A stretch of DNA of 64,000 nucleotides from Bactericera cockerelli. Its lineage: Eukaryota; Arthropoda; Insecta; Hemiptera; Triozidae. The notes under the pieces were generated by a model. That model did no database searches. It saw nothing but the letters and a program-made list of their open reading frames with translations, and was not told the DNA's origin. The DNA lies in contig CM044961.1 in assembly GCA_024516035.1 (NCBI GenBank), positions 7,743,796 to 7,807,795 on the forward strand. The letters run 5' to 3'. Of this stretch, positions 21,051-31,239 are shown piece after piece. Position 1 is the stretch's first letter; every line of letters begins with the position of its first letter. The translations under genes were made by a program, and so were the position numbers.

Positions 21051-21422
21051 CCGCTTTCATTCCAAGTCATATTTATATTATATATATTCATAATAAGCCA
21101 GCAATTGTGATATATATTGGCTCATTTTTCGTGTTTAGGCCAAACTGCCAACACTCAGCGAACGCAGTTTAGTTGCTGTACTTGAATCAATATTAGTCCA
21201 TGGTTAATGCTCAGTGCTAATACACATGCACACGTGACGGTAAGTAGTTGGTTCTATTACCTTCCAATGTCGATGATGGTTAACATTTAGTAACTTACTT
21301 CCTGATTCTACGATCTTGAGGCTCAATGATTTTGGTATAGGTTGCTAATTGGTTGGAAACAAGGAATTGTACAAAGTCAGTGAATAGATAGTGTTGACAG
21401 ATAGTGTTTTTACTTTATTTGA

Positions 21423-21470
21423 CTCGCCTGATGGTTACCTTCCACTAATGAATGTTATTATTATTATAAA
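21423..21470 (+). mobile_element. SINE family A tail fragment
   Basis: ctcgcctgatggttaccttccact followed by a (TTA)n tail is the 3' end of the family seen at 15391-15585 and 25984-26183. The tRNA-like head is missing. Confidence 0.65.
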
Positions 21471-21744
21471 GGACAAATGAATGGCATGAAAACTTCACAT
21501 AATTATTTGAATTCATATAGAAACAAGAGCAATGCGTTCATAAAGTCATGCCTTTTTGAACTTTCGATAAGACTTTTAGACTACATTTGTATAGTTATTG
21601 TAGTACTAATTTTGTACGGTTTGACCCTAAGGACGGAAGAGATTAACTTGTCTTTTTAATTTAAAGTGCTAAAAAATTCTCATATTCGTACAGCGTGGAT
21701 TAATCTCAAAAAAACCTTACGTAAAAATCGGATCGCCCCCTTGG

Positions 21745-21776
21745 CACACAAAAAAAAAAAAAAAAAAAAAAAAAAC
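21745..21776. repeat. Poly(A) run
   Basis: About 27 consecutive A. It could be a retroposed tail, but no element body is identifiable upstream. Confidence 0.8.
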
Positions 21777-21899
21777 ATAAATATTCGAGTTGTGGTAAGG
21801 TTTTTTTTACGGCGCAGAATATCCCTCGTGCCTTTGACACAATGAAAGGGAAAACGCTGCAAGCGAGGGAAGATTTTCGTCTCCGTTTGTCCTCATCAG

Positions 21900-22520
21900 A
21901 CAGCCCAAGGCAGGAAGTACTGATGCGACTGCCGGGATGCTCGGAATGAAACAGAGGGTCCATGAGGGAGAGAATAGCAGAGGGATTCTCAGAGACGGAG
22001 GAAGAGAGAACAGAAAAAGAAAGTGAGGGACATGTAAGAGAGGGTGGGAAATTGTGGAGAGGGAAACAAAAGAGAGAGTCGACAGTCCAAGGCAGGCTGG
22101 TGAGGGTCTTAGAAGGAGGGAATGACACAGAGGGTCCATGAGGGAGAGGGAACTTGATCCAGAGACGGAGGAAGAGAGAACGGAAAAAGAAAGTGAGGGA
22201 CATGTAAGAGAGGGTGGGAAATTGTGGAGAGGAAACAAAAGAGAGAGTCGACAGTCCAAGGCAGGCTGGTGAGGGTCTAGAAGGAGGGAATGACACAGAG
22301 GGTCGATGAGGAAGAGAATAGCAGAGGGATTCTCAGAGACGGAGGAAGAGAGAACAGAAAAAGAAAGTGAGGGACATGTAATATAGGGTGGAAAGTTGTG
22401 GAGAGGGAAACAAAAGGGAGCGTCGACAGTCCAAGGTAGGCTGGTGAGGGACATGTAATGTAGGGTGGGAAATTGTGGAGAGGAAACAAAAGGGAGAGTC
22501 GACAGTCCAAGGCAGCTGTA
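21900..22520. repeat. 169-175-bp minisatellite, purine-rich
   Basis: Units start at gacagtccaaggcagg-like text at 22081, 22250 and 22425, with a shortened unit to 22501 and a diverged one near 21901. Each unit carries agggtccatgagggagag, cagagacggaggaagag and gagggacatgtaa. The long minus-strand frames (196 and 215 residues) are read-throughs of the repeat. Confidence 0.9.
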
Positions 22521-23200
22521 GGCTAGAAGAGGATGAAGGGTCGAGAAGGAGGAAAGACAGAGGATTGGATCCGATGAGGGAGAGGAAGAGGAGGAATTTG
22601 AATCAAATACGGGAATTTAAGGAAGAGGGACGGAGAAAAGTGAGGGACATTTAACAGAAGAGGGAGGAGAAAGTGAGGGACATTTAACAGAAGAGGGAGG
22701 AGAAAGTGAGGGACATTTAAAGAAGAGGAGGAGAAAGTGAGGACATTAAAGATGAGGAGGAGAAAGTGGAATTCAACAGAAGAGGGAGAGTAAAGAGATA
22801 GAGATGGACATGTAATTAGGGTGGAGGCTGTGGAGAGGGAAAACATAAAAGGGAGAAGAAAAAAGAGAAAGCTTTGAATGAGGGACGAGAAAAATAAAGT
22901 GAGACACATTAAACAGAAGAAGACGAAGAGAGAAATAGGAACATGTGATACAGGGTGGGAAATGTTCGGGAAGACAGAAACAAAAGTGGGAAATAAAAAC
23001 GGGAAATTTGATCGAGGGATTCAAGGGTCGACAAAGAGAAAGTGAGAGACATTAAACAGAAGAGGGAGATGGAAGAGGAAGAGAGAAGGACATGTAATAT
23101 AGTGTGGGAAGTGGAGAGAAACAAAAGATGGGGATGAAAAGTATGTGGACGGTCGATGGATTCAAAAGGGGGAAAAAAGATAGAGATAGATTGAACAGAA
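22521..23200. repeat. Purine-rich continuation with ~35-bp repeats
   Basis: gagggacatttaacagaaga and ggaggagaaagt repeat at about 22644, 22677 and 22711, then degrade. The text shares gggacatgtaa and acggaggaagag-like blocks with the adjacent 170-bp array, so both probably grew from one progenitor. Confidence 0.8.
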
Positions 23201-23250
23201 CATAAGCATAAATACCCAACACAAATATAGTGTGAAGAAAATGGATCACT

Positions 23251-23341
23251 CGAGGCATGGCCTAGGATTTATTTTCCCAATAACCCTTCTCTACACAATG
23301 AGGCATTGCCGTACATCGTTTCGGCCGGAACTCAGGCGTCA
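23251..23341 (+). repeat. Interspersed repeat D copy
   Basis: The ordered markers cgaggcatggcc, ttatttt, taaccctt, gaggcattgccgtacat and gtttcgg match 10171-10281. The 5' end is shortened. Confidence 0.7.
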
Positions 23342-23499
23342 GGGGGGAAATGTGTAGAGAATGTTTTTATTGAGGGATAATAATAATTATGATCTTTATT
23401 ATTTATCTTTTACAGAAACATTTTCATGTTCCCATGAATTACTTACTGGTGTACTTTTCGGGAAATTAGAAGCATGTAAAACAGGACGGACATGATGAA

Positions 23500-23900
23500 A
23501 CAGAAAAGGGAAAAGTGAGGGACATGCAATCAAAAGGGACAGAACGAGTGGGGAGTAGGCAAACTAAACAAAAGAAGGGGGGATTTTAACAGATGGGGCC
23601 TTGTGAGGGATGAACAGTGAGGCAAATTTCCTGTCTTCATTGAGGGGAGGGAAAGAGGGAGAGAAAGTGATGGGGCCCGTAACATCAGAGTGAGCATATT
23701 GAGGGAGAAACAAAGAGGGTTGAGGGAGGAAAAGAGAGAGAGAGCAAAGACCTCTTTCACTCATGAGGGTGGTAACCACGTGGATGTATTGTAAGAGAGG
23801 GTGTAGAGAGGAGACGAGGGGTTAGAGAAGGGTGTAGGTAGAGAGGTTAGAGGAAAAAAGAGGGGGTTTTGAGGAGGGTGTAAAGGTGAAAGGGGAATAA
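23500..23900. repeat. Purine-rich low-complexity tract
   Basis: Plus strand A+G-rich (gggagggaaagagggagaga and similar). Minus-strand Leu/Ser/Pro frames are not genes. Confidence 0.8.
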
Positions 23901-24750
23901 TAGTGATACCAAACCAAAGAAAACCAAGAGCTCAGCAGTGATAAATCGAATCTCTTATCGGTACGTTGTACTTACCTTCTCTATCTGACGTGTTGAAGTG
24001 AATCTGTGACTTTCATCTTTTATGCAAAACCAAGAAAAACGTCGCGCTTTTCAATTGAATTTTCATCACCCACTTGGTCTACCAACATTGTAGAGCAAAT
24101 AGTTGTGATGTCACGATTGTGATTAACACAAATATGATAACTCAAATAACTTTTCCGACTATAAGAAAGGAAAATGAGAGCGGGTGACAGGAGACATGAG
24201 AACGCGTATTTTTCTCACACAAAGATTGTCTCTAGCGATCCAGAGACGTAACGCAGCAAGTGTTCTCTCTGGATTGCCAAAGTAAAAAATATTGTGTGAC
24301 TTTACCTGAATAGAATGTGAACAAAATAAAATAAAATATCTATTCTAAGAAAGGAAAAGTATATGTTGCACCGTTGTTGTCCCATGGCGGTACTGAATGG
24401 TTTTCTTTACAGCTATACCTAGTTCTCAACCAGAAGGAAAAGTGACCGAACCCCCCTGGGTGAGATCTTAGGGAAGGTTGTGAAGGTTGACCTTCAGACC
24501 TAACAAGGGGCTATTAAAAGGTCATTACTAAGCAGAGATTTTGACCTTACTTACCTGCTGTGAACTACTTAATATACATACAAACTATATTTACCGTTAT
24601 AGAAACATTGTAGTTTCTGGGAGGCGTTCTCCCGCAAAACGCCGTTTCGCTTGATGTATGTACATATTGTACATGTACAATTGTACAAGATACTCTACTG
24701 AGGATTATGAATTTAGAGTTAACTAGTTCAATAGAATAAATAGAATAGAA
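23901..24750. other. Sequence without recognised gene
   Basis: Mixed AT-rich sequence. I see no ORF above about 90 residues, no RNA gene and no clear repeat apart from an AGAAT-type run at 24725-24750 that borders the next SINE-like copy. Confidence 0.5.
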
Positions 24751-24752
24751 TG

Positions 24753-24826
24753 GAACGACCTCAGTAGCTTGATCGATAACGCGACGGACTTGTAACTGAG
24801 GTCGGTGGTTCAAGTCCAAGTATGGC
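24753..24826 (+). mobile_element. tRNA-Thr(TGT)-like SINE head (family B)
   Basis: cgacctcagtagcttgatcg, an anticodon loop cttgtaa (TGT), gaggtcggtggttcaagtcc with B box ggttcaagtcc at 24807-24817. The 3' acceptor side does not pair well, and similar copies lie at 15237, 24992, 25815, 36851 and 57003, so it is a repeat and not a functional tRNA gene. Confidence 0.7.
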
Positions 24827-24991
24827 AAAAAAATCTAAGACGAGTTTGAGACTTGAAATACATCACAATCGATAATTTCATTAATAAGTAAATATCTATT
24901 GATGTTTTCACTTTCGGAATATCAAATCATATTGTGTACTCAACTCCTTCGTAATCAAACTAGATACTCGAAACCGGGGACTTTCGTGATG

Positions 24992-25090
24992 TCACAACTA
25001 CTCAAACTCGCTTTATAATAAATATCGGACTTGAACCACCGACCTCCTGGTTACGAGTCCGTCGCCTTATCGATAAGCTACTGACGTCGG
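24992..25090 (-). mobile_element. tRNA-Thr-like SINE copy (family B)
   Basis: The minus strand reads ccgacgtcagtagcttatcg, ggcgacggactcgtaacc, ggtcggtggttcaagtcc, then a tail with taaagcgagtttgagtagtt that is shared with 15237-15344. The shared tail shows the element extends beyond the tRNA-like head. Confidence 0.75.
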
Positions 25091-25357
25091 TATGACTAAT
25101 TAAAATACTTTCTACAGGTATCCAGCAGTACAGGTGATGGAAAGTACATCTTTGCTTCAGATTAGTATTTTAATTTCAGTAACTTTCAGTGGTCATGTAT
25201 CTTTTTTGTTAGGGAGACAAAAACAGACGGACTAAAATATTGCTGTCGACCATATGAGGCAGTCTAAAAATAAAACTCATGAGGGCCAAATGAAGTCGAA
25301 CTTAATCGAGACAAGAACATTGCGATTATGTCGCGACAACCCCCCACTGCTTTCTTT

Positions 25358-25488
25358 TCTCTCTCTATCTCTCTCTCAACCCCAAATATTATATTTCATA
25401 CCAAGTATTCTCCATGGGAATAAAGGGGATGATGATATGTCAAATAGGGGGAGGCGGAGAGGGGGAGAGAGAGAGAGATAGAGAGAGA
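25358..25488. repeat. CT and GA runs forming a 20-bp inverted repeat
   Basis: 25358-25377 is the exact reverse complement of 25469-25488, including the interrupting TAT/ATA at the same place. The arms are about 90 bp apart. Either a chance pairing of simple repeats or an inverted duplication. Confidence 0.7.
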
Positions 25489-25814
25489 GAGGGGGATTAT
25501 CCCCCAATCTTGACGATATGATGATTACAGTTTCATCCCCATTTCATAGGGTTATTATTTTTATCCTTTATTATCTACAGTATTTCTTCATAGTCCGTGT
25601 TTATCCCCTAATATAATATACGTTATTTTTGTATCCTCTTAGCGATATTTCCATAACTAAGGGATAGATATTTAGCGGGGGAGATATTTGTCTGTGTTTT
25701 TCACATCATCGCACTGCACTGTTGCTTCTCATCACTGAGAATCTTTTTCAATCATGATAAGAAGTATTTTCCTTTTTAATAAATTTGATTGCACTACATC
25801 TGAGTTCGCGGAAA

Positions 25815-25893
25815 ACCGACCTCAGCACAGTAGCTTGATCGATGAGGCAGCGAACTTGTAACCTGAAGGTCGGTTCAAGTCCCGGTTTCAGCG
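25815..25893 (+). mobile_element. tRNA-Thr-like SINE copy (family B)
   Basis: ccgacctcagcacagtagct, a loop with cttgtaa, then ggtcggttcaagtccc. It carries a short insertion (caca) in the first part and lacks four bases before the B box compared with 24753-24826. Confidence 0.7.
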
Positions 25894-25983
25894 TATATTA
25901 AGTAATCACAAATATGATAAAAACATCTTAGTTTGCTGTTAATTTCCAAGAGCAACCATTGGTAGTGGATGTGCTTAAGGCAC

Positions 25984-26183
25984 TTCAGTGGAAGGTAACC
26001 ATCACCAGGCGAAGTTAATGCTTCATGTATTTTCTACCACCTAATCACCTAACCCACAGAGTCTTATTATTATGTGGTTACAAACTCAAAAAATTCATGC
26101 ATTGGGTGGGATTCGAACCAACGGATCCCTACGCTACCTGGATTACCAGACTAGCGCCTTAACCGCTCGACTACCAATGCACG
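25984..26183 (-). mobile_element. tRNA-derived SINE, family A, best-preserved copy
   Basis: On the minus strand the 7-bp acceptor-like ends gcattgg and ccaatgc pair perfectly. The A-box region is tagtcgagcgg, the B box ggttcgaatccc, and the variable region is about 14 nt, as in class II tRNAs. The tail ends gatggttaccttccactg, as in 15391-15585. The full cloverleaf with a shared non-tRNA tail identifies a tRNA-derived SINE. Confidence 0.8.
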
Positions 26184-26194
26184 ATAAGAGATGA

Positions 26195-26505
26195 GGGAAA
26201 AATTTCCAGGTCCAATTTACAAGATACAAGAATACCATTTCTAGGTTCAATTTACCTCAAGGGAAAAAACTTCTTTATAAGAGAAACCTAAATACAAGAG
26301 TACAATTTCCAGGTCCAATTTACCTAAAGGGAAAAAAACTTCTTTATAAGAGAAACCTAAATACAAGAAAAACAATTTCTGGGTTTCAATTTACCTCAAG
26401 GGAAAAAAAATCTTTAAAAGAGAAACCTAAATACAAGAGTACAATTTCAGGTCCAATTTACCTCAAGGGAAAATAAGCCTTTATTAGGAAAAAACCTAGA
26501 TACAT
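26195..26505. repeat. ~70-bp tandem repeat, about 4 copies
   Basis: Each unit has ttccaggtccaatttacc, caagggaaaaa, tctttataagagaaacctaa and atacaaga. The last unit is diverged. It starts directly beside the SINE copy. Confidence 0.9.
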
Positions 26506-26845
26506 AAATATAAAGGGGGAAAAAACTTCCAGTCCCTGGAGTTTTACTTATTAACCAATTCGACATACACTTTATTATTATTATTTCTTAATCATTAATC
26601 CGATTAATCGACTTAATCATTTTAAGTACCAAGTAGATACACCCCAGCGAAATATGCACGACCCGAAATAGCCTGAGCGAGGTGAGAATTGGAACCACTA
26701 AACTGAGAATCAGAACCACTTATAGCCACTGACCCAGCACACAACTCGGTGGCCCTCAATTCGAATCCAGGTAAAGGTGAAGGCTAGCAAAACCCCAATT
26801 CAACGGTAACCAAACCAACTTGGCTAAACGAGTACATGGGGAAAT
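26506..26845. other. Sequence without recognised gene
   Basis: Contains the direct repeats taatcattaatccgattaatc and gaaccact. I see nothing coding. Confidence 0.5.
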
Positions 26846-27020
26846 GTCTATAACATGAGTAAGTACATGGATAAGTATATAATTAAATTAAATGTACATA
26901 AAAAAACTTTATTGAAAAATACTTAAAACATAGTCAAAGTACATTGACCTGTCTATAACAAAGTAAGTACATGGATAAGTATATAATTAAATTAAATGTA
27001 CATAGAACTTTAATGAAGAA
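26846..27020. repeat. Two-copy tandem duplication (~107 bp)
   Basis: gtctataaca..gtaagtacatgg and taagtatataattaaatt recur at about 26846 and 26953. Confidence 0.85.
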
Positions 27021-27130
27021 TAAATAAACTAATCAATGTTTAATGAAGAAGCAAAAGGGTTTTTGAAAATGTACAAGTACATAAATGAAGAAGTATTTTA
27101 AAGGGAGGAAGTAGGTAACTTTCGATTTTT

Positions 27131-27249
27131 AGGCTGCAACTAAGTTACGGCCGGACGCATGGCCCCTATATTTATTTTTCCTAACCTTCTATATTCTGTA
27201 CAATGAGGCATTGCCGTACAGGGTTTTTGGGGACTGAATTCGGCACCAC
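27131..27249 (+). repeat. Interspersed repeat D, full-length copy
   Basis: Matches 10171-10281 in order: gttacggccgg, gcatggcccc, tttatttttcctaacc, gaggcattgccgtaca, ggactgaattcggc. Confidence 0.75.
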
Positions 27250-27519
27250 AGGTACATAAACAAGAAGTAAATAAGTCATCCATGTATTTATGTAAACAAG
27301 CCATCTATTTTACAATAAATTATACAATGTACATATGTAGACTTTGTACATAGGTTTGTCTATTTTTAGTGAAGAAAGTCTATCTCATGTGGTATTTGTG
27401 TTCAATTTTAGTCCCACCTGTGTACGTATGTATATACTGGGTATTCATGTTATGTACAGGTAGGTCACCAGTTTGGTCTACTTCACGTGTGTACAATTGT
27501 ACAAAATGAAATGAACCAA

Positions 27520-27625
27520 TGGTTTCGAGGGTGTGGGGTGGTCTAGTTCGCTTCATGGTGAATACAAGTGTTGCGGTCAGCCGTTTGTGATCGACTCTGA
27601 GAATAGATCCGAGCCAGCGTAGCTT
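27520..27625 (-). pseudogene. Eroded LINE C-terminal fragment
   Basis: Translating the minus strand from 27625 gives KLRWLGSILRVDHKRL followed by a basic MKRTRPP-like stretch. This resembles the LRWxGHxLRM-x-RLP signature found downstream of RT in RTE- and related LINE clades. Stops occur just upstream in this frame and no RT motif is recognisable, so it is a decayed tail only. The match is by eye. Confidence 0.45.
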
Positions 27626-27704
27626 CTAGTTCTTTTGTCACTGAAGTTTAAGCAACGTCCAGCGATGTTAGAACTTGTATGGGGTTACCCGGTTGTCCCC
27701 CGGA

Positions 27705-27719
27705 CCCCCCCCCCCCCCC
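27705..27719. repeat. C15 tract
   Basis: Uninterrupted run of 15 C following ggttgtcccccgga. A likely site of sequencing-length error. Confidence 0.9.
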
Positions 27720-28144
27720 AAAGAAAAAAACACAACAAAACCATTTTTCTACGAGTATAATGGGTATACAAAAATCCTTTTTTGATTGTTTCTATAACTG
27801 TGGAGAAAAGATAAGCTCCTATAGACAACAAACAAATGTTTATAAATAGGGATGGTCCTTAAAAAGATGGCCTATGCATGGCCTAGAAGTAAGACCTATG
27901 GCTGACTAGTACAGAATCCTTGAGAGATTCCCGGAGCAGAGTCTTACCCTGAAGGTCCTTGGTTCGAAAATAAACACAATCGCTCTGTTAGAAAATAGAA
28001 TAGAGTAGAATTGGTGCAACAGAAGTTAGAAGGGAGATGCATGGTGTTGCTGTGGAAGACATAGCGTTTTATATTTTTTTTTAGGTGTAGGATTAGTTAG
28101 TCTAATTCTGTTTCATAATTCGGGCCTAGATATCAATGTTTGCT

Positions 28145-28225
28145 GACCTCCGTGGCTCAGTGGTTTTAAAACATTGGTTGCTGACAAAGGAGGTTGTGGG
28201 TTCGAATTCCGGCCGGATCGGAAAA
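28145..28225 (+). mobile_element. tRNA-derived fragment, family C
   Basis: The A-box-like tggctcagtgg and the B box ggttcgaattcc have tRNA-like spacing, but the intervening region cannot form a convincing anticodon arm. An A-rich run follows at 28284. Single copy in this window. Confidence 0.5.
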
Positions 28226-29436
28226 TTTTTAACCGGGTTTTCCATTTCCGGCATGCGGTTTCTGGGGCACTATTTTCCTTTTTTAAAAAAAAAAAAAAGA
28301 AAAAAGATATCAATGTTAGTTTCTAGTCGGGTAGTATAAAAAAAACATATTATTATTATATGTCACTCACACACAAGTTGAATTAATGATATTTCGGTTT
28401 TATCAGATAAATATATCTTGTTTTATTAAAAAATGGTATAATAGTTTTATAAAATAAGAATATGTAGGCTGATTTTGAAAAAGCATAGCTGTAGGCTTTA
28501 TTTCTCGTATCAGAGGCAGGCTATGTAAACAACCGCTTATATTTGGATCACTTGCTGATAGCAGTTTGTGTGGTGGGTTAAGTAAACAAAGTGTGATGGC
28601 ATATCAACTTCATCGAAATAATATGCAGACCTAATTTTAATTGACGTATTTACTTTTTTAGCAAAAAGATTTTTTTGTGCTCTTTCTTCATGGCTTTACA
28701 TTTTTGTTTCTCAAAAAAAATTTGTAGATATCCCTGTGTGCCTCGTCAGCTGAGAGCGTCCAGAACTCGATGAACCAAATGAAGTCATCTCACTTTTTTT
28801 GTTGATATAAAAATAAAAAAAATTCTTCAATAACAACACATGAGTTTTTGTTTTGAGATGAAACACACGAACGGTTTTTATCTCAAAACGGCGACCTAAA
28901 ATCCAGATAAACGAATGCCCGCCTTCTAAAAATTTAGGAACAAACATTTTTTTTTTCAAATTTGAAAACGCCTGGGATAGGAATCGAAGGCGTGAACTTT
29001 AGGTTTCAAAGCCAGATATGTATAAGTCTTCTTCGCCATTTTTTTAAGAATTTCTTGTCTGCACATGCCAAATCGTCTATTCTCTCTCCTCATTCTGGGA
29101 AGTTATGATAAACAGAGAAGTTGAAAAGGTCTCTATGAAAAACAGACAGGTGAAACCCTGTTCCCCCCAGCCTGTTCCAACACAAACTATAATTATACAT
29201 ACTAACATCAGCATACACATTTATATTCATACTAACCCTGAAGTAATGCCACACGGCGTCCCAGGGCAACATAGAAAAGAAACACAAACAAAGAAGGTTT
29301 ATAGACGGTAAAAAACCTTCTCGCCGGCTCACAGGCATTAACCTACGCTGGTGTTTGATGCAAATTTTCCTCTTTCTGAAAAAATATATATTTTTTTTTT
29401 CGAGTCCCAAATTGGAAAATTCAGGATATTCTTTTA

Positions 29437-29495
29437 GATTTCAAAGGTAAAAACAATTCTTCCAACTCACTACCGAGAGGAAGCGTGCCTCCTGA
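29437..29495 (+). repeat. Interspersed repeat pair, copy 2
   Basis: Same ordered block as 20861-20910: tttcaaaggtaaaa, aactcactacc, gtgcctcctga. Confidence 0.55.
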
Positions 29496-30577
29496 TAAAA
29501 TAAATATATATATATAATAATTACATTCATAATAATAGAATAAACAAACATGTTTATGGTTTCCAAGAATCCTCAATGTTGCCACCAGTTTCCCTAAAAT
29601 GCAAAATGTAGCAGTACAGAGTGCAATATACACGCTTCGCTTAATATTTGGCACGTTTTTGAGGCCTCCATCAGGGGACCGGAGATCCGCGATAAAGAGC
29701 AAAAATTAGCAGAACAACAAAGTGTGCAACAGACATCGCTGACATGTGTTCGTATCAGGTGCAACAATTCATGCACTAGTTGCATACAGCAGCACTTGAA
29801 CAGAATTTCCACTCAAAAAAGAGACATGGAATGGAAACAAATTAAAAATGGAATGAGGATAATCAGGGAGGCGAGCGCTCGTCAAGTGGCGCCAGCCAAC
29901 CGGCCTATATTAACATAAAAGTTTCTCTAATACGTATAATGTATTACAGATACTAACAGCTTTGACAAAAGATTCACGAAGATTTGGATAAAAAAGTTTT
30001 GGCCTAAATTGGAAACAATATTCTTTTTTTTTCTTCTTTTTTTTCAAGCTATAAAATTAGCTACCTTCTTCGCCGAACAAACTAGAAAAGCCTCACACAA
30101 CAATCTCTAGTGCCTCATGTTTCAAACCAATCATCCGGTGTAAAATTCTTAAAGGCAACTACTCTCCACACTTAAAAGAGATTACTTTCTCAAAGTCAAC
30201 TAAACTCCACACTTAAAAAAGATTTTATTATAACTCTGTCAAACTCTGTCGAGAGCGCCAACTCCCTTCTAACTTACCTCAAAGCAATTAAGCTGTACAC
30301 ACCAATGTAATACACCAGAAGAATCGGCGAGAACGACGAACGACCTGTCTACGGACAGAGTTAAAGCGCCTAACAAGAGAAGAAAAAAAGAGATTTTACG
30401 CAAAGAAATGATGCAAATCCAAACAAAAAACTAACCTCAATGAGACAATGCGGGGAAGACGTAAAAAATCAATTCCAGCATTAGCATTTATTTCCCGAGA
30501 GCATTTCGCAAAAGCATGAAACACAGAAAGCGCTTTAAGTCTCCGCACACAATCGGTTCCCGGTGTTCCGCAACTCC

Positions 30578-30665
30578 TCTCTCTTTCTTTCTTTTTTTTC
30601 TCTCTCTCTTCAACTATCTTTCTGTCTTCTCTCTCTCTTTCTTTCTTTCTCTCTTCAACTCTCTT
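30578..30665. repeat. CT/CTTT microsatellite
   Basis: Pyrimidine tract ctctctctttctttctttt and similar; produces spurious Ser/Leu (plus) and Arg/Glu/Lys (minus) frames. Confidence 0.9.
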
Positions 30666-31239
30666 ATCTAAATTCCTTTCATCCAGGTCTGAAGCTATGG
30701 AATAAATTGCGTGTGTGTTCTCCAGGGTTTCAAATTTCTCAGTCAAATGTTTCGTCCATTCTTCAGCAGGGCCTTGTTCCAGAAAGGACTACCACTCTTC
30801 TATCCTTTTCAACATGTTCCCCACATCTCCCTTTCAACTGTACACAACGCACTCTGATTGGTGGAAAACATTAATAGGTAGTCTGGCTGGGGACTATAAA
30901 CAGGGAGTAGACCAGCATTGGCTTGGTTCTGGGGGCCCCTTGTCAATTTATTAGCCCCTTGTAAAGACTGGTAGAAGTGCTGAGCATTTCCTCCACTGTC
31001 TGGCTACCATCGTTCACGATGACGCCACCCATGATGAAAAACACTTCTCCAAGGACATCTTCCCGAGGCAGTCTACTCAACACTGAGGCAAACGTTACCT
31101 CTCTGAAATCAGCGAAACTAAGCCGTTGCCTGAAATATTCCCCGGCGCATCTGTCCCTCGTCTCAAGGATTGGTTGATTGAACGCGATAACCAATCATAG
31201 TGCGTTGTATCAGTTGCGTCAAGGTTGAAAAGAAGATTC

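Larger units (their letters stand above)
28340..31239. other. AT-rich sequence, no recognised gene
   Basis: ORFs are short and of unclear origin. The minus-strand frame at 30943-31194 has a coding-like composition (83 residues, acidic and mixed) and the minus-strand frame at 30396-30746 begins TEKFETLENTHAIY before running into a CT/GA microsatellite; both may be fragments of one unrecognised element. I cannot name a family. Confidence 0.4.

Noticed and set aside
21706..22454. 196- and 215-residue frames that look like a repeated protein
   Set aside because: The repeats are DNA minisatellite units of 169-175 bp (a non-multiple of three in part), and different frames are equally open.
24753..24826. 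Functional tRNA-Thr gene
   Set aside because: Acceptor stem does not pair and several diverged copies share non-tRNA tails, so it is SINE-like.
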